This document shows positions 7,384-15,793 of a DNA stretch of 22,114 nt, one piece after another; positions within the stretch are counted from its first letter, which is position 1, and each line of letters starts with the position of its first letter. The notes under the pieces are model-generated. The model was given only the letters and a program-made list of their open reading frames with translations, made no database searches and was not told the DNA's origin. The stretch covers positions 1 to 22,114 of the forward strand of contig JAEZGM010000016.1 in NCBI GenBank assembly GCA_023416955.1, given 5' to 3'. The position numbers and the translations under genes were made by a program. The DNA comes from Bacillota bacterium. GTDB taxonomy: Bacteria > Bacillota > Clostridia > Oscillospirales > Acutalibacteraceae.

Positions 7384-10085
7384 CCGAAAATTGGGTCCTT
7401 TCCAGTGCGGCGTTTGATTTCAGAGCACCATTTTCTCATGTATTCATCAAATTTTCGCTGCCCTTCGTCAAATGCCTGCGTTACATCGCCTTTCGATGCA
7501 TCGCCTTGGATGATGATTCGCGGGGCATATTTGATGTTGAGCGCGATCGGCTGGCCTCCCGATGCATTTCCTCCTCCAACTGTAGATAATGCGGTTGTGG
7601 AAATCGGTGTCTTGCCAATCCCAGCGTTTACGCCTCCAGCCGCCGCATGCGCTGCCTTTTTCAGAGCCGGAATGTTTTTTGTAATGCCGCTGGAATACAG
7701 CTTCATAAAATCCGGGCCATAACTCGCAGCGTCTTTCAGCGGGCCAGTATCAGGTACGGAAAAGTGTAGAAACGAGCGAATGGTATTAGCAACATTTCCT
7801 GCCGCTTTTCCGATCCCGCCGATTGCGCCCTTGATACCGTTAATCAGACCGTCGATCATGTCCTTGCCCCATTGGAGCATCTGAGCCGGCAAATTCTTGA
7901 TGAAATTCACCGCCCCATCGAATCCATGGATAATCGCATTACCGATTCCGGACATAAATCCAACAAATTTTCCGGGAAGACTCGAAAAGAAAGACATCAG
8001 GCCATTCCATACATTGATTGCTGTATTTTTGATTCCATTCCATAAGCTTGTAAAGAAGGAGCTAAGCGCCGAACCTATTGTATTCGCAATGTTCAGCACC
8101 CCATTCCAAAGGTTAGAAAAGAATGCGGGGATTGCATCCCAAATAGATTTTGCTGTATTTACAATGTTATTCCATGTTGTCGTCAGGAACGCTTTGATTG
8201 CATTCCATATTATGGTTACATTCGTTGTGATATGGTTCCAAGCCGTCGTGAATATTCCGACGATAGCGCTGAGGATTCCACTAAAAAATTGGCGTAACCC
8301 GTTCCAGGCTTGCGAAGCGCCGTTCCGGACGTTATTCCAGATTTTTGCCATATCACCCGGAATTTTTCCGAAATTGCCAGACAAAATATCACAAATTACT
8401 AGCACTGGAGCAAGCACAATATTTTTAATTGCTATCCAGGCCCCACCAAATATGTTTTTTAGGCCATTCATAATCTGTGAGATACCCGGTTGAATGGCAC
8501 GCCAAAAGTCAAGGATCCCTCTTACAAATGGCTGAATAATCGCCATAACCACTTTAGTAATTGCATTCCATGCCGCTGATAATACAGATTTGACTCCCGT
8601 CATGGCACTGCTTATGCCGGATTTTATCCCGTTAAGCCCATTGACTGCCCCCGCTTTTATTTTGTTCCATAAATTCGAGAACCATCCGGTAATGCCATTC
8701 CATGCACCGGTCACGGCCTTTTGTGCACCCTCAAAAGTATTTTTAAACCAAGATCCTACCCCTGAAAATGTGTTTTTTATGCTGTTCCAAATGTCTTGGA
8801 AGAATTTACTGATCGGTCCCCAATTTTTTACAATTAGGAAGGCAAGGGCGGCGATTGCAGCAATTGCGGCAGCTATGAGCAAAAGCTGAGGCGGAAAATG
8901 AAATAAGTTTTCAAAAACCTTTCCCCCAAGTTTCAAGCCGGTAAGGCTTTTTTTGACGCCATCGACTCCTACTTGAATCCTTTTAGCATTTTTCACTGCT
9001 TTTCCTATTTTAGAAAATGCCCCACCGACTGCTGCAGCTGTCTTGAAGGTTGCCATTGCCGAACCAATCCCGACAATCGCTCCGATTACAAGGCTTTTAT
9101 GGGAAATTACAAAATTAAAAGCATCCTTCAAGATTGGTAGGGTGCTTTTTACCGCGCCGGATATTATGGGTACTATTCTGCTGATTGCCGCAGAAATTGC
9201 CGGGATAACTTTCGTAAAAATGGTTGTAGCACCTGCAGCAAACTGTGCAAGTCCCCGTTTGATGTCCTCTTGATGCGCAGCCAAGTTTGCTGCAGCCTGC
9301 TTCAGCATACCCGTTACCTGCGGCAGAAGTGCTCTGACAGTTGGTAATATCATCAGGCCAACTTTTTCCAAGGTACTATGAATAGTATTTTTTATGATTG
9401 ACATTTGGCCGCTTACTGTCTGTCCTGCTGCCTTTGCACTTCCTCCGAATTCGGTTTCGAGTTCTTTGATAACTAACTTTTGCGCACCTGCAACATTATT
9501 GTGTTTCAGCATGGTAGCAATCTGCTTGTTTTCTTCATCCGTGAAGTTAACGCCGCTCTTTTTGAGCGCCGTAAGGCCTTGAACTACACCCTTACTATTT
9601 ATCGAAAGGTTCCCAAGTGCCTTACCAACCAGCATAACAGAAGAGTTCACGTCGGTGTGAAGGGCTGTTGCCATATCTTCTGCTGCTGAAATTGAGTCTG
9701 GAAATACACTTTTCCCGATTTTTGTGAAAGTAAGCATCAAGTTTTCGGCCTGCTCGGTAGTATTTTCGCTGTATTCCGTTACTCCCTGCTGAGCGTCGGC
9801 TAAATTTTCCAGTTGCTTTGTTGTCATTCCAGCTATTCCATGGGTAGATTTCAGAACTGCGTTCATTTGCGCAGTAGCCTTCTCGGCCTCACCACCGGAA
9901 TCAATCAGAGTTTTAAGGGAAAGGCCAACACCGGCGGCACCAAGTGCACCGACAAGAACGTTTTTGGCTCTGCTAGCAGCCTTGCCAATGCCAGAAAGCG
10001 ATTTTGTGGCACCATTTATGGATTTGCCAAAACTGTTTTCCAGCTGACCACCGATTTTTAATAAAAGCTCATAACTATTTGCCAC
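7380..10085 (-). CDS. Tail tape measure protein
   Basis: A 901-residue protein. Residues 1-60 contain a glycine/alanine-rich helix. Residues 60-260 form the conserved tape-measure N-terminal domain (GGEAEKATAQMNAVLKS, MLTFTKIGKSVFPDS, VQGLTALKKSGVNF). A hydrophobic helix lies at about 401-419 (LLLIAAAIAAIAALAFLIV). Residues about 420-715 are a Trp-rich helical repeat of about 11 residues, with WNxI/WN motifs recurring. The C-terminal part is Gly/Ala rich and ends with KRRTGKDPIFG. The start is GTG 10085-10083, overlapping the end of the E' frame. Length sets the tail length in this family. The hydrophobic helix may insert into the host membrane during DNA delivery. Confidence 0.93.
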   Translation of the reverse strand: MANSYELLLKIGGQLENSFGKSINGATKSLSGIGKAASRAKNVLVGALGAAGVGLSLKTLIDSGGEAEKATAQMNAVLKSTHGIAGMTTKQLENLADAQQGVTEYSENTTEQAENLMLTFTKIGKSVFPDSISAAEDMATALHTDVNSSVMLVGKALGNLSINSKGVVQGLTALKKSGVNFTDEENKQIATMLKHNNVAGAQKLVIKELETEFGGSAKAAGQTVSGQMSIIKNTIHSTLEKVGLMILPTVRALLPQVTGMLKQAAANLAAHQEDIKRGLAQFAAGATTIFTKVIPAISAAISRIVPIISGAVKSTLPILKDAFNFVISHKSLVIGAIVGIGSAMATFKTAAAVGGAFSKIGKAVKNAKRIQVGVDGVKKSLTGLKLGGKVFENLFHFPPQLLLIAAAIAAIAALAFLIVKNWGPISKFFQDIWNSIKNTFSGVGSWFKNTFEGAQKAVTGAWNGITGWFSNLWNKIKAGAVNGLNGIKSGISSAMTGVKSVLSAAWNAITKVVMAIIQPFVRGILDFWRAIQPGISQIMNGLKNIFGGAWIAIKNIVLAPVLVICDILSGNFGKIPGDMAKIWNNVRNGASQAWNGLRQFFSGILSAIVGIFTTAWNHITTNVTIIWNAIKAFLTTTWNNIVNTAKSIWDAIPAFFSNLWNGVLNIANTIGSALSSFFTSLWNGIKNTAINVWNGLMSFFSSLPGKFVGFMSGIGNAIIHGFDGAVNFIKNLPAQMLQWGKDMIDGLINGIKGAIGGIGKAAGNVANTIRSFLHFSVPDTGPLKDAASYGPDFMKLYSSGITKNIPALKKAAHAAAGGVNAGIGKTPISTTALSTVGGGNASGGQPIALNIKYAPRIIIQGDASKGDVTQAFDEGQRKFDEYMRKWCSEIKRRTGKDPIFG

Positions 10086-10622
10086 TGGTCTCCCCCGCTT
10101 TGCTGATTATTTCTTCAATGACTTCGTTTGCCGCGCTTTCGTATTCGCCGAGCTCTCCGATTGCTAAATCCCGGAAAAATCCAATCCCCGTGCGGGTACT
10201 GATGCTCAGATAAATAAAGGTTTTCTCTAAGTCGTAGCGCGATAGGCCAGTCAGTCCGACGGATGAAAAAAATGAATAATTGCTACCCTGAGTTTTCCAG
10301 ACTCAAACGCCGGAAGCTGCTGAAAAAATTCAATCGGCAGTCCTGTCGCCCTCGACGCGACAAAAGTCACATATTCCAGGCTGCTTTCGGGAACAATGGC
10401 TGCCATCATATCATCGGAGCCGCCTGTGATTCGGTTAAAATCCTTTGACATCTTGATGACATCATTGCAGGTCAAATTGTTCAGGCCCTGCAGGTTGATT
10501 TGCTCATATTCTTTTCCTTCAAACTGATAAGGGCGATGCAGCTTGATAACAAGCGCATCGTCCGTTTTAGCCGTGTTGTCTATAGCTGTGGCCGTATCAG
10601 CCTTCAAAAGTTTCTCACTCAT
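10075..10622 (-). CDS. E': Tail assembly chaperone E-E' frameshift product
   Basis: The E frame runs 119 codons from ATG 10622 to the run of seven T residues at 10272-10266. A -1 slip there enters a second frame that continues SSVGLTGLSRYDLEKTFIYL to a TAG at 10077-10075, adding 63 residues for a product of about 182. The second frame fills the 165-bp space between E and the tape measure, has no start codon of its own with an SD, and overlaps the tape measure start. In P2, lambda and Mu relatives the equivalent gene pair is made by programmed frameshift, and the long and short forms act as tail-length chaperones. The sequence shows the slippery heptamer and the open frame; the actual efficiency is not known. 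Confidence 0.88.
10251..10622 (-). CDS. E: Tail assembly chaperone E (gpE/gp41 family), zero-frame product
   Basis: A 123-residue protein resembling the phage tail assembly chaperone E/41/14 family, with DDALVIKLHRPYQFEGKEYEQINLQGLNNLT and the C-terminal LEYVTFVASRATGLPIEFFQQLP. It ends four codons after the slippery T TTT TTT run with TGA. It is preceded by AAGGAGG about ten bases upstream of ATG 10622 and follows the tail tube gene after 15 bp. It is the unslipped product of the E-E' pair and probably the more abundant one. Confidence 0.9.
   Translation of the reverse strand: MSEKLLKADTATAIDNTAKTDDALVIKLHRPYQFEGKEYEQINLQGLNNLTCNDVIKMSKDFNRITGGSDDMMAAIVPESSLEYVTFVASRATGLPIEFFQQLPAFESGKLRVAIIHFFHPSD
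10266..10272 (-). other. Slippery heptamer T TTT TTT for -1 frameshift
   Basis: Seven T residues on the minus strand are read in frame as CAT TTT TTT CAT. The heptamer fits X XXY YYZ, so P- and A-site tRNAs can re-pair after a -1 slip. Zero-frame translation ends three sense codons later (CAT CCG TCG GAC TGA), whereas the -1 frame stays open for 63 codons. Confidence 0.85.
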
Positions 10623-10637
10623 TTGCGGTTGTCCTCC

Positions 10638-11153
10638 TTAAATATTCGACCGAATCCCGGCCAGCATATCTTTTCCATTGAGCCTATAAATGTAGTTGAG
10701 TTTGTCAAGATATAACTCTTCCTTGCCATCGATATAGACGGCAATAAAAAGGACTTCTTGCGTATATTTGCTGTCTGTTACTTTTCCAGGGGCGGCCTTC
10801 CCTAGCTCAATTCCTTTACAGGCGCCTTTGCTTTCGATGCGGACAGCCTGACTAATGATTCCACCGTTTGCATAATCGTTAATTTGCTGAGAGCCCCGAA
10901 ATGTTAGGAGCGACTGCTCTTGTGCAGCCATTTCAAACATTGTTTTGTCGATTACACGGAACCCAACTTCAAGCTGCTGACTTTTAAATGCGCCAGGGAC
11001 TGGCGTTTCAAATTCGCCAAGGATTCCTGCACCGGAGATTGTGTCGCCAATATTATCAAATTTTGGCAGCGTTACATCACCGTTTACGCCAACAAGTTTA
11101 TTCCCAGCGCAGTAGATATTGAAATTTTGTAAAAATTGAGGGACTGCGTTCAT
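10638..11153 (-). CDS. FII: Major tail tube protein (P2 FII-like)
   Basis: A 171-residue protein of the phage tail tube FII family, with PQFLQNFNIYCAGNKLVG at the start, KFDNIGDTISGAGILGEFETPVPG, and LDKLNYIYRLNGKDMLAGIRSNI at the C-terminus, which is a clear family ending. It forms the inner tube of the contractile tail. ATG 11153 overlaps the sheath stop by 4 bp. Confidence 0.93.
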   Translation of the reverse strand: MNAVPQFLQNFNIYCAGNKLVGVNGDVTLPKFDNIGDTISGAGILGEFETPVPGAFKSQQLEVGFRVIDKTMFEMAAQEQSLLTFRGSQQINDYANGGIISQAVRIESKGACKGIELGKAAPGKVTDSKYTQEVLFIAVYIDGKEELYLDKLNYIYRLNGKDMLAGIRSNI

Positions 11154-12604
11154 GAATTATCGCCTCCTAAAAAGGCCTTTTCAATGAATTTCGGGTCAAA
11201 CTGCATATCGTTCTCAATCGCTTCAAGCGGCGTGTAAGGCGCAAGTCTTTGCTTGAAAATAATTTTTCCGGCTAAAATCTGATCCGTCGGATTATCACTT
11301 TCATTAAAGGTAATGCTCATTCCAGCTACCTTTCCTTCGGCAATAAAGGCATTGTAAAACTGGTTTTCGTCGGTAACGAGCGCCTGTGTTATTTTTAAGT
11401 TCAGTGGATCATCAATTTCCTTAAAGTACCGACAAATGAATGTATTATTCTGCCAGTCGAAGGACCGTTTGATACTGATAAAACGGTCGCGTTCATCAAA
11501 GTTTTTCCCCTTCTGCTCTTCGGAAAAGGAGTAAATCCCGGTGTTATTGCCCCAGCTCTTCCACCCGAGAAAATTAATTGCGGTAAAAATTCCTTCCCCA
11601 TTTAACCGGTTGGCTTCTTCCAGTGTAAACGAAACCGGAGTCCCATCGGCAAGAACCGCTGCTGCAATCTTAAAGTCTTTGTTTGATGGGGAGACAAATG
11701 CCGTACTTTCATTGGCACTATCTGTTGATTCCATCAATGCGCCAAGCTGCGCCGACATCCAGACGGTCTTTCCCCCTGTCGTCAGTACTTCTGGGAAACA
11801 TGGAATAATGTCTCTTGCATTCAGCCCCTGAGACGTTTTCGCGCTGATTGCCGCCGGAATGGTCTTGCTGGCTGTGCTGTCAATGTCAGCAAGGACCGTC
11901 GCCTTAAATACTGTGCTGACGCTCTGCGCCGCTGTGACAAGCGCCGCAGCAACGTCTTTTTGCTGAGAATACCCCGGTGCCAAAAGAGTTTCAGGGATAA
12001 CCTGCAGCAATGGGAAAATGCGGTCGACCATCTGAATTCCCGCAATGATATCTTCGTCAGTGACTTTCGACGAATCGAGCCGTGAATATCCGATTTTCAC
12101 TTCTTTTCCAGTTGCAGCCCCCGTCGCAACAGGTGCTATGAAGGCTGTACCATCTTCATTGAAGGCAACAGAATAGTCCGTTTCAAGAGCATATGTAACC
12201 GTACCGTCTTCTGAGGTTACCTTAATGCTTGGCAGTAAAATTCCTTCTTTGGTAATGCTGATTCCGGCTACTGGCAACTCACAGCTTATACTTTCATCAG
12301 TGGCATGTTTTTTAGGGTCCAGCACATTGATTACAACAATCGGGGCTACTTTAAATACCTCAAATGATGAATGCACAGCTTGCATTAAAGAAAACTCATC
12401 AACATCTGAGCTGTATCCTAATTTCCCATTTACTTCGCGGATGTTATTCAGCAAAATCGGTGTATTTACAGCAGCTGCTGGGTTATCCAGCAGATTGATT
12501 GGTGCGGTACCTATGACGGCTTGGATTCCGGATTTGGCTGAATTTTCGATTTGGGTAACCGTTGGTTCTTGCTTGCCATAAATACCATGCTGATAATTAA
12601 CCAT
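11150..12604 (-). CDS. FI: Contractile tail sheath protein (P2 FI-like)
   Basis: A 484-residue tail sheath protein, longer than P2 FI (about 396). Markers are the N-terminal YQHGIYGKQEPT, the VIGTAPINLLD segment, the central QVIPETLLAPGYSQQKDVAAAL and the C-terminal INFLGWKSWGNNTGIYSF followed by RFISIKRSFDWQNNTFICRYF, all typical of the sheath family. It surrounds the tube and drives contraction. The SD AAGGAGG is well spaced before ATG 12604. The extra length lies around residues 130-180 and may be a surface domain inserted early in the sheath. Confidence 0.94.
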   Translation of the reverse strand: MVNYQHGIYGKQEPTVTQIENSAKSGIQAVIGTAPINLLDNPAAAVNTPILLNNIREVNGKLGYSSDVDEFSLMQAVHSSFEVFKVAPIVVINVLDPKKHATDESISCELPVAGISITKEGILLPSIKVTSEDGTVTYALETDYSVAFNEDGTAFIAPVATGAATGKEVKIGYSRLDSSKVTDEDIIAGIQMVDRIFPLLQVIPETLLAPGYSQQKDVAAALVTAAQSVSTVFKATVLADIDSTASKTIPAAISAKTSQGLNARDIIPCFPEVLTTGGKTVWMSAQLGALMESTDSANESTAFVSPSNKDFKIAAAVLADGTPVSFTLEEANRLNGEGIFTAINFLGWKSWGNNTGIYSFSEEQKGKNFDERDRFISIKRSFDWQNNTFICRYFKEIDDPLNLKITQALVTDENQFYNAFIAEGKVAGMSITFNESDNPTDQILAGKIIFKQRLAPYTPLEAIENDMQFDPKFIEKAFLGGDNS

Positions 12605-12618
12605 TATCTTTACCTCCT

Positions 12619-13101
12619 TTATAAATTAGGATCTTCTGGCAGTATCAGCGGCAAATTCCAGTGTGTTTCCGCAACTGCCACATAATAGGGATAGATTTCC
12701 TGGTCGTTTAGCTCATACTCGAACGGCAGCTTAATCGAATACTTTCCGCCGATGATTCGCTTTTTGAAAAAGTCCTGGCGTATTTTTTCAATCATGTCCA
12801 CCGCCGTCACATGCCCCTGATTCGATTTGTCATCATCAAAAATGCAAAGGTTCAGAAATAAGGTAGCTTCACTCGGCTCCGCTTCCTCTTCCTGCTTTGC
12901 ACTCTTGAGCTGGACTGTCAGATAAGGAACATATTTGTTGAATGCATATCCTTCCTCCATTGGAAGGGCCTGAGGATAGATATTGAGAGGCACAAGCACT
13001 TTCGAATCGGTGATTTTTTTCCTAGGCTGGAAAAACTGCTTTCCACGAAAAAGATTCTCCACCTCAACGATGACAGCTTTTTGCAAATCAAGCGGCGTCA
13101 T
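12619..13101 (-). CDS. Probable tail completion/terminator protein
   Basis: A 160-residue protein, MTPLDLQKAVIVEVENLFRG at the start, then a beta-rich stretch YAFNKYVPYLTVQLKSAKQ, an acidic loop, LFLNLCIFDDD, and AVDMIEKIRQDFFKKRIIGG. The pattern of a helix followed by strands carrying a small-domain-terminating motif, and its place between the gpZ-like gene and the sheath, fit tail terminator or completion proteins. I cannot assign a named family from sequence alone. ATG 13101 overlaps the stop of the previous gene (ATGA). Confidence 0.8.
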   Translation of the reverse strand: MTPLDLQKAVIVEVENLFRGKQFFQPRKKITDSKVLVPLNIYPQALPMEEGYAFNKYVPYLTVQLKSAKQEEEAEPSEATLFLNLCIFDDDKSNQGHVTAVDMIEKIRQDFFKKRIIGGKYSIKLPFEYELNDQEIYPYYVAVAETHWNLPLILPEDPNL

Positions 13102-13664
13102 ACTGCTTTCGCCCCCATTACCCTTTCAAGCTCATGCGCCAAACGGCTTTCAAGCATATTCCCGGCCTGCTCTTCGACGTAATCGATAATCTTCGGATGA
13201 TTAATCATCTCTGGGATGGACGGACCCATGAGGCGCTTGATTGGTTCTCTACTGCTTCCAATTCGCTGGAAAAATCCGATTGACCCCTTTGCGTATGCCA
13301 AGAACCCGCGGTCTACGGCTTTCAGCCCTTCACCTTTTTTAATCTGCACCTTATATCCGCCCCGCGGCGGGTTTTGGGGGCTTGGTTCCTTTGGACTGAT
13401 GCGAAATTTCGTCAGGTCTATTTTTTTGCCTGCGGATCTAACAACTGCGCAGGGTCTGGATGCTGTTGCCTTAGTGATGTGGAGAGAGTTCTTCACGTCC
13501 GAAGCCTTTATGACATATTCCGCCCGCACCTGCTTCGAAATATTGGATTTGACATTGGTTACCGTTCGATTTACCGCCCTGGACAGTACGAGGTTCACCT
13601 TTTTCGGTGAACCTCGAAGTGCTTCTCTGACGGCGTTCTCGCCTTTAACCGAAATGCTGATCAT
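13098..13664 (-). CDS. Z: gpZ-like minor tail protein
   Basis: A 188-residue basic protein resembling the prophage minor tail protein Z family: MISISVKGENAVREALRGSP, AVNRTVTNVKSNISKQVRAEY, VIKASDVKNSLHI, and a middle stretch GFFQRIGSSREPIKRLMGPSIPEM, close to the family's usual 'R.G..R.PI..L.GPS.P.M' signature. Lambda gpZ acts at tail completion and head joining. It overlaps the flanking genes by four bases each. A perfect 11-bp inverted repeat lies inside the N-terminal coding region (see separate entry). Confidence 0.82.
   Translation of the reverse strand: MISISVKGENAVREALRGSPKKVNLVLSRAVNRTVTNVKSNISKQVRAEYVIKASDVKNSLHITKATASRPCAVVRSAGKKIDLTKFRISPKEPSPQNPPRGGYKVQIKKGEGLKAVDRGFLAYAKGSIGFFQRIGSSREPIKRLMGPSIPEMINHPKIIDYVEEQAGNMLESRLAHELERVMGAKAV
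13589..13616. repeat. Perfect 11-bp inverted repeat inside the gpZ-like gene
   Basis: Arms CGAGGTTCACC (13589-13599) and GGTGAACCTCG (13606-13616), with a six-base loop. The arms are perfect and GC-rich. The minus-strand transcript can fold it. It lies in codons about 17-25 of the gene, so it is coding sequence and not a terminator with a T-run. Confidence 0.85.
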
Positions 13665-13984
13665 GCAATCTCCTCCAGCGTAATTTCATACATTCCGCCG
13701 AACGTATTGACGTTAATGATGCGGTATTGGACGTTGTCAACCGTAATCATCTGGTCATACGTCGGTTCTCCGGGCAAGTCTTTCTGCCGGACAAACAACG
13801 TTATTTTGTCCGTATAAGTTCCCTCGCGGCGGTCCGTAGCGGGCGTGAGCGATTGGGAGACGTCCGTGTCAATGATGCAGTCGTAGTCTTGGCCATCAAT
13901 ATTGTGTTTTTCCGCGAAAATATTTGTGTCAAAGAATGCTTCATCAAGGTCTGCGGACATCTGCTGCTGAAATGGGCTGTCCAT
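13661..13984 (-). CDS. FII-like head-tail connector protein
   Basis: A 107-residue acidic protein. The N-terminal helix (MDSPFQQQMSADLDEAFF) is followed by a beta-rich part with ITLFVRQKDLP and MITVDNVQYRIINVNTFGGMYEI, a layout like the lambda gpFII head-tail attachment proteins (helix, then a small barrel). Position after the capsid gene and before gpZ supports a role in the head-tail joint. ATG 13984 overlaps the preceding stop (TAATG). Confidence 0.78.
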   Translation of the reverse strand: MDSPFQQQMSADLDEAFFDTNIFAEKHNIDGQDYDCIIDTDVSQSLTPATDRREGTYTDKITLFVRQKDLPGEPTYDQMITVDNVQYRIINVNTFGGMYEITLEEIA

Positions 13985-14268
13985 TATTTCTTTTTGCCAG
14001 TCTGGATGGCCGAAGCAGGATCTACATCCAAGTGCAATGCTCCAGTGTCGGACTGTTTCTCCGCGTCTCCGGTACTGGCCGGAATGTTCTTGCCTGCAGG
14101 AGCGTCCGGCTCTGCACCCGCAGCAGCAGCCGACTGGTCTGGAATGTATTTACAAACGCCGAGAGAAACCAGGCGGTCGCACTGTTTGTCCGTGGTATCA
14201 TTGATTAATTCGCCACTGTGATATTCTTTTCCGTTATGAACGACGATTCCCTTTGCAACAATCAGCAT
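13984..14268 (-). CDS. Small protein after the capsid gene, function unknown
   Basis: A 94-residue protein. The N-terminal half (MLIVAKGIVVHNGKEYHSGELINDTTDKQCDRLVSLGVCKYI) is a compact module found next to capsid genes in many phages, where it begins with a short strand and a GKEY..GE motif; the C-terminal half is a low-complexity Ala/Asp/Gly tail ending KKK. It starts twelve bases after an SD immediately following the major capsid stop. Lambda FI occupies the same slot but is not clearly similar. The role could be capsid-linked packaging help. Confidence 0.75.
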   Translation of the reverse strand: MLIVAKGIVVHNGKEYHSGELINDTTDKQCDRLVSLGVCKYIPDQSAAAAGAEPDAPAGKNIPASTGDAEKQSDTGALHLDVDPASAIQTGKKK

Positions 14269-14280
14269 CTCAAATCCTCC

Positions 14281-15375
14281 TTACATGACCGTGGCGACAA
14301 GCCAGTCTTCGATAACGTCCGGTGCCGGAAGCGGACGAGCCGACGTGCGAATCATCCTTACATCGGAGTTGATGTTCGCCCAAACCTTCGGGACACGCTG
14401 CCCTTCGTAAGTGTGGAACTGTTCATCCTGCTCCATTTGCGTGACGGCACCGTACAGGCGTTTGCCCATGTTTTTCTTTCCGAGGATAACGAGGTTATCC
14501 GGAATCATCGGCTGAGTCACACCGTTTTCGTCATCGTACCATTCATCGTACTGGTAGATTTCAAGGCCGAGCCCCGGAAGAGTGCCCACGAATGTAACCT
14601 GACCATCATAATCAGCCAGCGGAACAGAAATTCCGAATCCAAGGCGTGACTGATAGCCGTCAGTCGTTGGCTGCAGCGTACCTAGCACAATGTTCCGGTT
14701 CAAGATGCTCTTGATTTCTTCTGCAAGGATGAATTTTTCAACCACATTTCCGGACATAATCGCGATGTTCGGGGCAAATCCGGAATTTTTAAGGACCTGC
14801 ATACGCCATGCTTTCAAATCTTCATAGGGATGTGCTGTAGGGGCAGACCAAAGATCGGCGCCGCTCAGCGTAACAAACTGGTTGAAGCCATAATTGATTT
14901 CGTCCTGGACGATATTCTTTTGGTCATCGTCGACGTACCCTTTGATTGTGCATTTTCCGGTAGTTAAAATATCCCTGCACATAATTTCCTCGCGGCGGGT
15001 AATAGCCGTCTCAAAGAATGCCAGGTCGTCTGCGATGCGTTCCGCCTGACGCTGTTCCGGTGTCCGCTGGCTGTAGATATTCTCACCCATGGAGCGGGTG
15101 TTGATGTCTTCAACGGTAAGTTTACGCTGCGGCGCAACCAACGGAGGCTTATAGTTTCGCGTCACGAACCCTTGCCGGTCCATTGTAAAGCCACCATGCA
15201 CAACAAACGGCGCTACGCGGCGCTTTTCTTTCTGAAAATCGACGTCCACGTTCTCGGTTACAAAGGTCTGTACCTCATTAAAAAAGGTATCCCTGAGGAA
15301 TGTCCGCGCGGGCATCATGCGCTTAATTGCTTCCAGCAGGGTCCGGGTCTCATACATAGGAATCTGATTTGCCAT
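14281..15375 (-). CDS. E: Major capsid protein E
   Basis: A 364-residue major capsid protein of the lambda gpE family. Markers are the N-terminal RTLLEAIKRMMPARTFLRDTFF, the motif MGENIYSQRTPEQRQAERIADD, the central ALFETAITRREE-like segment (DLAFFETAITRREEIM), and the C-terminal MPDNLV-like MIPDNLVILGKKN. SD AGGAGG precedes ATG 15375. It follows decoration protein D as in lambda. Symbol E here refers to the lambda capsid gene, not the tail chaperone. Confidence 0.93.
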   Translation of the reverse strand: MANQIPMYETRTLLEAIKRMMPARTFLRDTFFNEVQTFVTENVDVDFQKEKRRVAPFVVHGGFTMDRQGFVTRNYKPPLVAPQRKLTVEDINTRSMGENIYSQRTPEQRQAERIADDLAFFETAITRREEIMCRDILTTGKCTIKGYVDDDQKNIVQDEINYGFNQFVTLSGADLWSAPTAHPYEDLKAWRMQVLKNSGFAPNIAIMSGNVVEKFILAEEIKSILNRNIVLGTLQPTTDGYQSRLGFGISVPLADYDGQVTFVGTLPGLGLEIYQYDEWYDDENGVTQPMIPDNLVILGKKNMGKRLYGAVTQMEQDEQFHTYEGQRVPKVWANINSDVRMIRTSARPLPAPDVIEDWLVATVM

Positions 15376-15394
15376 ATTCTTTTCCTCCTCTAAA

Positions 15395-15793
15395 TTAGTT
15401 GGTAGGATACGGAATGGTATCCTTCAGGATAATGTTGTATTCGCGGAGCTGATCCGCGAATGCGCTGATGTTCTGCCCGGCAGCAGTGGTAATCGCAGCG
15501 GGATTGAATTCGCCGCTCTGGTAAGCAACCGCTGGGACGTTTGTCGTCGCGCCGGATGCACCGGTATCAGTATCTGCAGAGAGAATATACTTGGGAATCT
15601 GGCTTCCGTCGGTTTTCGTGCTGTCGCAAAGCACCGCAAGGCCGGAAGTAGTGATAACGCCGAGCAGTGTGCCTCTTTTCAGGACGCCCTGCCCTGCCAC
15701 AAGAGTCACGCCCTTTTTCTCAATCGGGAATTTCTCACCCGAAACGAGATTGTCGAAGTTGAATTGCCCAATCTGCTGAAAAAGCTCTGACAT
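15395..15793 (-). CDS. D: Head decoration protein D
   Basis: A 132-residue protein of the lambda gpD family. It shows KKGVTLVAGQGVLKRGTLLGVIT, the family's beta-tulip entry, and later VPAVAYQSGEFN and LREYNIILKDTIPY. The family trimer binds the expanded capsid surface and stabilises it. Start ATG 15793 overlaps the protease stop. It is slightly longer than lambda D (110). Confidence 0.9.
   Translation of the reverse strand: MSELFQQIGQFNFDNLVSGEKFPIEKKGVTLVAGQGVLKRGTLLGVITTSGLAVLCDSTKTDGSQIPKYILSADTDTGASGATTNVPAVAYQSGEFNPAAITTAAGQNISAFADQLREYNIILKDTIPYPTN

Noticed and set aside
7897..9273. Long plus-strand frames across the tape measure gene
   Set aside because: They are antisense shadows of the repetitive WN-rich coding sequence; no SD and no recognisable family.
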